The notes beneath the pieces were generated by a model. That model was not told where the DNA came from and made no database searches. It saw nothing but the letters and a program-made list of their open reading frames with translations. 9,245 bases of DNA from Fimadaptatus sp963928645 (GTDB taxonomy: Bacteria; Bacillota; Clostridia; Christensenellales; Aristaeellaceae). A program made the position numbers and the translations under genes. Numbering within the stretch: the first letter of the stretch is position 1; each line of letters opens with the position of its first letter. Positions 5,914-9,245 of this stretch are shown piece by piece. The stretch covers positions 1 through 9,245 of the forward strand of contig CAWVGT010000118.1 of assembly GCA_963928645.1 (NCBI GenBank), given 5' to 3'.

Positions 5914-6843
5914 ATGCCCATAGTCAATTCCCGTGAACTGCTCAAGAAGGCCTACGAGGGCGGCTACGCGCTCGGCGCTTTCAACGTCAACAACATGGAG
6001 ATAATCCAGGGCATCACCGAGGGCGCCAAGCTCGAAAACGCCCCGCTGATACTGCAGGTGTCCGCCGGCGCGCGCAAGTACGCCAAGCACGTCTACCTGA
6101 TGAAGCTGATCGAGGCCGCTGTCGAGGACACCGACCTGCCGATAGTCATCCATCTGGACCACGGCGCCGACTTCGAGACCTGCAAGAGCTGCATAGACGG
6201 CGGCTTCACCTCCGTCATGATCGACGGCTCGCACTTCCCGTTCGAGGAGAACATCGCGCTGACCCGCAAGGTCGTCGAGTACGCCCACGACCGCAACGTG
6301 ACCGTCGAGGGCGAGCTGGGCCGCCTGGCCGGCGTCGAGGACGATGTCAAGGTCAAGGCTGAGGACTCCTCCTACACCGATCCCGATCAGGTGCAGGAGT
6401 TCGTCGAAAAGACCGGCGTCGACTCGCTGGCCATAGCCATAGGCACCTCGCACGGCGCGTTCAAGTTCAAGGGCACCCCCAAGCTGCGCTTTGACATACT
6501 TGAAGAGGTGTCCAAGCGGCTGCCGGGCTTCCCGATCGTGCTGCACGGCGCGTCCTCCGTCATACCCGAGTTCGTCGACATGATCAACCAGTACGGCGGC
6601 GACATGCCCGGCGCGCAGGGCGTGCCCGAGGACATGCTGCGCAAGGCCGCGTCGATGGCCGTCTGCAAGATCAACATAGACTCCGACCTGCGCCTGGCCA
6701 TGACCGCCACGCTGCGCAAGTACATGGCCGAGAACCCCTCGCACTTCGACCCGCGCCAGTACCTGAGCCCCTGCCGCGACGCCATCCGCGAGATGGTGCG
6801 CCACAAGATCGTCAGCGTGCTGGGCTGCAACGGCAAGGCGTAA
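5914..6843 (+). CDS. fba: Class II fructose-1,6-bisphosphate aldolase
   Basis: Cytoplasmic zinc enzyme of glycolysis and gluconeogenesis. It splits fructose 1,6-bisphosphate into dihydroxyacetone phosphate and glyceraldehyde 3-phosphate. The 309 residues match the class II family. HLDHG (80-84) supplies the catalytic Asp82 and zinc ligand His83. EGELG (132-136) is the metal-site acidic motif. His180 in TSHGAFK and His211 in HGASS are the other zinc ligands. NIDSDLR (254-260) binds the substrate phosphate and carbonyl. A tagatose- or other bisphosphate-specific relative cannot be fully excluded, but the N-terminus (MPIVNSRELL) is typical of FBP aldolase. The ribosome site AAAGGAG (5898-5904) lies nine bases before the ATG. 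The codon choice is strict (almost no A/T endings except ATA), as expected of a highly expressed gene. It is monocistronic, ended by a strong terminator. Confidence 0.95.
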   Translation: MPIVNSRELLKKAYEGGYALGAFNVNNMEIIQGITEGAKLENAPLILQVSAGARKYAKHVYLMKLIEAAVEDTDLPIVIHLDHGADFETCKSCIDGGFTSVMIDGSHFPFEENIALTRKVVEYAHDRNVTVEGELGRLAGVEDDVKVKAEDSSYTDPDQVQEFVEKTGVDSLAIAIGTSHGAFKFKGTPKLRFDILEEVSKRLPGFPIVLHGASSVIPEFVDMINQYGGDMPGAQGVPEDMLRKAASMAVCKINIDSDLRLAMTATLRKYMAENPSHFDPRQYLSPCRDAIREMVRHKIVSVLGCNGKA

Positions 6844-6866
6844 TCTGCGATATAATACGACGTTCG

Positions 6867-6894
6867 CCGCGCTCCTTCGGGGGCGCGGTTTTTT
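6867..6894 (+). terminator. Intrinsic terminator of fba
   Basis: CCGCGCTCC (6867-6875) and GGGGCGCGG (6880-6888) form a 9-bp stem with one G-U pair, capped by a stable TTCG tetraloop and followed by six T. It lies 23 bases after the fba stop codon. Confidence 0.95.
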
Positions 6895-6930
6895 GCCGCC
6901 CGCTCGTGGGCGCGCGGCTGAAGTTCACAT

Positions 6931-7585
6931 TGGCGCGGCGTGGACGATTGGCGGCGCGGCGGCTTGGTTGGCACGGGCGTGCGGTCATGTTGGCGCAGCT
7001 TGAACACCTGGGCGGCGCGACGGTCAGTGTTGCACGACTGTTTGGTCGCGCTGGCGCGGCTTGAACACTTGGGCGGCGCGACGGTCTGCGTCGCGCGGCT
7101 GTTCATCGTGCTCGAGCAGCTTGAACGCTTGGATGCTATGGCCGTCTGCGTTTTGTAGTTGTTCGGGCGCGTTGGCGCGGGATACCTGGGCGGCGTGGTG
7201 GGCTGCGTTGCGCGGCTGTTCAGTCAGACTCGAGCAGCTTGTACACTTGAGCGCTACGGCAGTCTGCGTTTTGTAGTTGTTCGGGCGCGTTGGCGCGAGA
7301 TACTTGGGCGGCGCGATGGGCTGCATTGTGTGGTTGGTTCGTCATGTTGGCGCGGCTTGAACACTTGGGCGGCGCGGCGGTCTGCGTCGCGCAGCTGTTC
7401 AGTCGTGCTCGAGCAGCTTGGGCGCTTGTGCGCTGCGGCAGTCTGCGTTATGTAATTGTTCAGTCGCGTTGGCGCGGGATTCTTGGGCAGCGCAGTGGGC
7501 TGCATTGTATGGTTGGTTCGTCATATTGAAGCGGCTTGAACACCTGGGCGGCGCGCAGTAGCGTTGCGTGGTTATCCGTTCGCGT
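6931..7585. repeat. Imperfect ~60-bp tandem repeat array with A/B/C unit order
   Basis: About eleven contiguous units start near 6931 (degenerate), 6991, 7052, 7112, 7173, 7230, 7291, 7348, 7409, 7470 and 7527. They fall into three types: A starting TGGCGCGGCTTGAACAC (about 61 bp), B starting TCGAGCAGCTTG (about 61 bp), and C starting TGGCGCGRGAT (57 bp). After the degenerate first unit the order is A A B C B C A B C A. Units of one type are more alike than neighbours are, so the array grew by copying multi-unit blocks. Unit and block lengths (57, 61, 118, 179) are not multiples of three and all frames break, so it is not a protein repeat. There are no unique spacers, so it is not CRISPR. Many units hold a 7-bp stem with a 7-base loop (for example 7076-7082 with 7090-7096). 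Confidence 0.9.
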
Positions 7586-7718
7586 TGTCGAAGTATATGC
7601 CCATCGCGCCGCGGCTCAGCCTCGCGTCCAACCGCGCGCCGTGCAGGCATCCAATCGCCGTCGCGCCCGGCAGCTCATCGCATGCGGCATGCCTCAGCTC
7701 ACGCCCGCGCGCAGCATT
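7572..7718 (-). pseudogene. Possible 3' remnant of an unknown gene
   Basis: A minus-strand frame of 48 sense codons is open from 7718 and ends with TAA at 7574-7572. Most of its third positions are G or C, as in the real genes of this window, and it ends in a protein-like GAMGIYFDNANG. There is no start codon with a ribosome site, and a TGA lies directly before it. It could be the broken C-terminus of a lost gene between the repeat array and rmuC, or chance. I recognise no family. The rest of 7586-7733 shows nothing else. Confidence 0.2.
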
Positions 7719-7733
7719 TCATATTCCGTTCGC

Positions 7734-7765
7734 TTTACCTGGGCGGGCCGATGTGGTAATATAAT
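7734..7765 (+). promoter_or_regulatory. Candidate promoter of rmuC
   Basis: A perfect -10 TATAAT (7760-7765) stands 28 bases before the rmuC start in a small AT-rich patch. The best -35 (TTTACC, 7734-7739) is 20 bases away, wider than normal, so promoter strength or an activator is uncertain. Confidence 0.45.
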
Positions 7766-7793
7766 GTAAACATCGACATCTGCGAGGCTTCAT

Positions 7794-9071
7794 ATGGAGT
7801 ATCAGTATATAATAATCGCCCTGTGCGCAGTCACGCTCGCGCTGTGCGTCGCGCTGGCCGTGATGACCGCCCGGCTCGCGCGCGCCCAGCGCATGCTCAG
7901 GCGCATACCGCGCTTCTTCACCACGCTCAACCGCGCCACCGACGAGCAGACCGACGACGTGATAGACGAGATTCGCGCCGCCCGCTCCGACGCCGCGCAG
8001 CAAGCGCACCTGACCAGCCGCACGCTCGAGCAGCGCCTGGTCACGTTCGAGCAGCAGCAGGCCCGCCGCGCCGCGCAGTCCGAGCAGCGCCTGCGCGACG
8101 CGCTCGACTCCACCGAGCGCCGCCAGGCGCGGCTGGAAGCGACGGTCGCCGAGTCGCTCGAGCGCATACGCCAGGACAACGAGCAGCGCCTCGAGCAAAT
8201 GCGCCAGACCGTCGACGAAAAGCTGTCGGCCACGCTGGCCAAGCGGCTGGACGCGTCGTTCGAGCAGGTCGGCGCGCAGCTCAAGCAGGTGTACGCCGGG
8301 CTGGGCGAGATGCAGCACCTGGCCGGCGACCTGGGCGACTTCAAGCGCGTGCTGACCAACGTCAAGGCGCGCGGCACCTGGGCCGAGGTGCAGCTGGGCG
8401 CGCTGCTGGAGCAGGTGCTCGCGCCCGGTCAATATGAGAAGAACGCCTGCGTCACGCCCGGCTCGCTCGAGCGGGTCGAGTACGCTATAGTGCTGCCCGG
8501 CGACGACAATGGCCCGGTGCGCCTGCCGATAGACTCCAAGTTCCCTCAGGAGGACTACCTGCGCATAGTGACCGCGTCCGAGCGCGCCGACGCCGCCCAG
8601 CTCGAGGCCGCCACCGCCGCGCTGCGCCGGCGCTTCATGCAGGAGGCGCAGCGCATATCGTCCAAGTACATCCACCCGCCGATGACGACCGACTTTGCGA
8701 TAATGTTCCTGCCGACCGAGGGGCTGTACTCCGAGGCGATGCGCATGGACGGCCTGGGCGAGGCGCTCCAGAGCCAGTTCAGGGTGCTGATTGCGGGCCC
8801 GGGCACGCTGTGCGCGCTGCTGAGCAGCCTGCGCGTGGGCTTCCAGACGCTGGCGATACAGCAGCGCTCCAGCGAGGTCTGGCAGCTGCTGGGCAAGGTC
8901 AAGGCCCAGTACGCCGACTTCACGACGCTGCTTGAGCGCACCCGCGCCAAGCTGGGCGAGGCCTCCAGCGCGATTGACCGCGCCGAGCAGCGCTCCCGAG
9001 CGATACACAAGAGCCTCAGCGGCGTAGAGCGGCTCGATTTGCCCGCAACGCGCGAGCTCGACGACGAGTGA
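7794..9071 (+). CDS. rmuC: RmuC family DNA recombination protein
   Basis: Predicted membrane-anchored nuclease-like protein. In E. coli, RmuC limits inversions at short inverted repeats, though its biochemistry is poorly known. The 425 residues are usual for the family. An N-terminal transmembrane segment (about 4-25) is followed by a long Gln/Arg/Glu-rich coiled coil (about 45-165). The RmuC core carries its hallmarks: RGTWAEVQLGALLEQ (193-207), LPIDSKFP (244-251), SSKYIHPP (289-296), FLPTEGLY (305-312), and GPGTLCALL (335-343). The start is ATG 7794, with GAGG six bases upstream. A role against inverted-repeat rearrangement is striking beside the hairpin-rich tandem array just upstream, but that link is speculative. 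The last 30 codons plus stop occur again at 9130-9220. Confidence 0.93.
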   Translation: MEYQYIIIALCAVTLALCVALAVMTARLARAQRMLRRIPRFFTTLNRATDEQTDDVIDEIRAARSDAAQQAHLTSRTLEQRLVTFEQQQARRAAQSEQRLRDALDSTERRQARLEATVAESLERIRQDNEQRLEQMRQTVDEKLSATLAKRLDASFEQVGAQLKQVYAGLGEMQHLAGDLGDFKRVLTNVKARGTWAEVQLGALLEQVLAPGQYEKNACVTPGSLERVEYAIVLPGDDNGPVRLPIDSKFPQEDYLRIVTASERADAAQLEAATAALRRRFMQEAQRISSKYIHPPMTTDFAIMFLPTEGLYSEAMRMDGLGEALQSQFRVLIAGPGTLCALLSSLRVGFQTLAIQQRSSEVWQLLGKVKAQYADFTTLLERTRAKLGEASSAIDRAEQRSRAIHKSLSGVERLDLPATRELDDE

Positions 9072-9129
9072 GCGGCGCTGCTTTCGGCGTGCATATGCCC
9101 TATTGCGCTGCCTTTGATGTACGCCGTCG

Positions 9130-9220
9130 CGCCGAACAGCGCTCCCGCGCGATACATGAGAGCCTCAGCGGCGTGGAGTGCCTCAACCTGCCCGCAACGC
9201 GGGAGCTCGACGACGAGTGA
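9130..9220 (+). pseudogene. Duplicated rmuC 3'-end fragment
   Basis: These 91 bases align without gaps to the rmuC end at 8981-9071 (offset 149) with 11 differences. Read in the same frame they encode 29 codons plus the equivalent TGA, with only three amino-acid changes (Lys to Glu, Arg to Cys, Asp to Asn). Most differences are at third positions. There is no start codon or ribosome site, so it is a remnant. The spacer 9072-9129 shows no gene. Similarity may continue past the window end (a GCTTTGCC-like stretch near 9234). Confidence 0.88.
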
Positions 9221-9245
9221 CCCGGCGCGGGACGCTTTGCCTGGC

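Noticed and set aside
6851..6856. TATAAT as a promoter for the repeat array
   Set aside because: No -35 is found at usable spacing, and a strong terminator begins 11 bases downstream.
6931..7585. CRISPR array
   Set aside because: The units are contiguous and differ along their whole length. There is no constant repeat with unique spacers, and there are no cas genes.
6940..7650. Several overlapping repeat proteins of 70-100 residues on both strands of the tandem array
   Set aside because: Unit lengths of 57 and 61 break every frame, the ORFs change frame from unit to unit, and no ribosome sites precede them.
1..9245. A new defence or toxin-antitoxin system
   Set aside because: All larger genes belong to known housekeeping or metabolic families, and no paired small genes, nucleases or ATPases of defence type are present.

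Overview
The window is a stretch of a GC-rich, endospore-forming Firmicute, most likely an uncultured clostridium. The evidence is a Gin/CsfB-type sigma-G inhibitor (a family confined to spore formers), strong GGAGG ribosome sites before almost every gene, clear sigma-A promoters in AT-rich gaps, and clostridial-type BioY, class II aldolase and RmuC proteins. G/C is strongly preferred at third codon positions, yet isoleucine is mostly written ATA, which is unusual for such a genome. I see no rRNA, tRNA, CRISPR array, transposase, integrase or recognisable defence cassette.

Layout. Bases 1-613 hold no convincing gene. They contain two near-identical copies of a roughly 140-bp direct repeat (the first starts at the window edge), two hairpins sharing a 15-base core, and a compact cluster of palindromes. 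Bases 614-4270 carry three minus-strand genes: an RlmL/YpsC-like rRNA methyltransferase, a GH127-family beta-L-arabinofuranosidase, and the gin-like gene, which may be read through from the GH127 gene. A divergent AT-rich intergenic region (4271-4472) carries a promoter for the methyltransferase on the left. On the right is a promoter for bioY, overlapped by a BirA-like operator. bioY overlaps a DUF1284 gene by 14 bases, so the two form a two-gene operon for biotin uptake plus a cysteine-rich protein of unknown function. The 3' end of the DUF1284 gene and its downstream region are then tandemly duplicated. Next come class II fructose-bisphosphate aldolase (fba) and a textbook terminator. About 650 bp of imperfect ~60-bp tandem repeats follow, then rmuC. 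The last 91 bp of rmuC are duplicated just downstream.

Functionally the coding part is ordinary housekeeping and accessory metabolism: plant-polysaccharide arabinose release, rRNA modification, biotin import, glycolysis, DNA maintenance and sporulation control. The unusual content is non-coding. Two unrelated genes each have an in-frame copy of their own 3' end, stop codon included, just downstream. The tandem array has a higher-order A/B/C unit order, and its units can fold into a conserved hairpin whose arms stay paired through G-U wobbles on the plus strand only. These repeats are the best candidates for something undescribed. I can show their structure but not their function.
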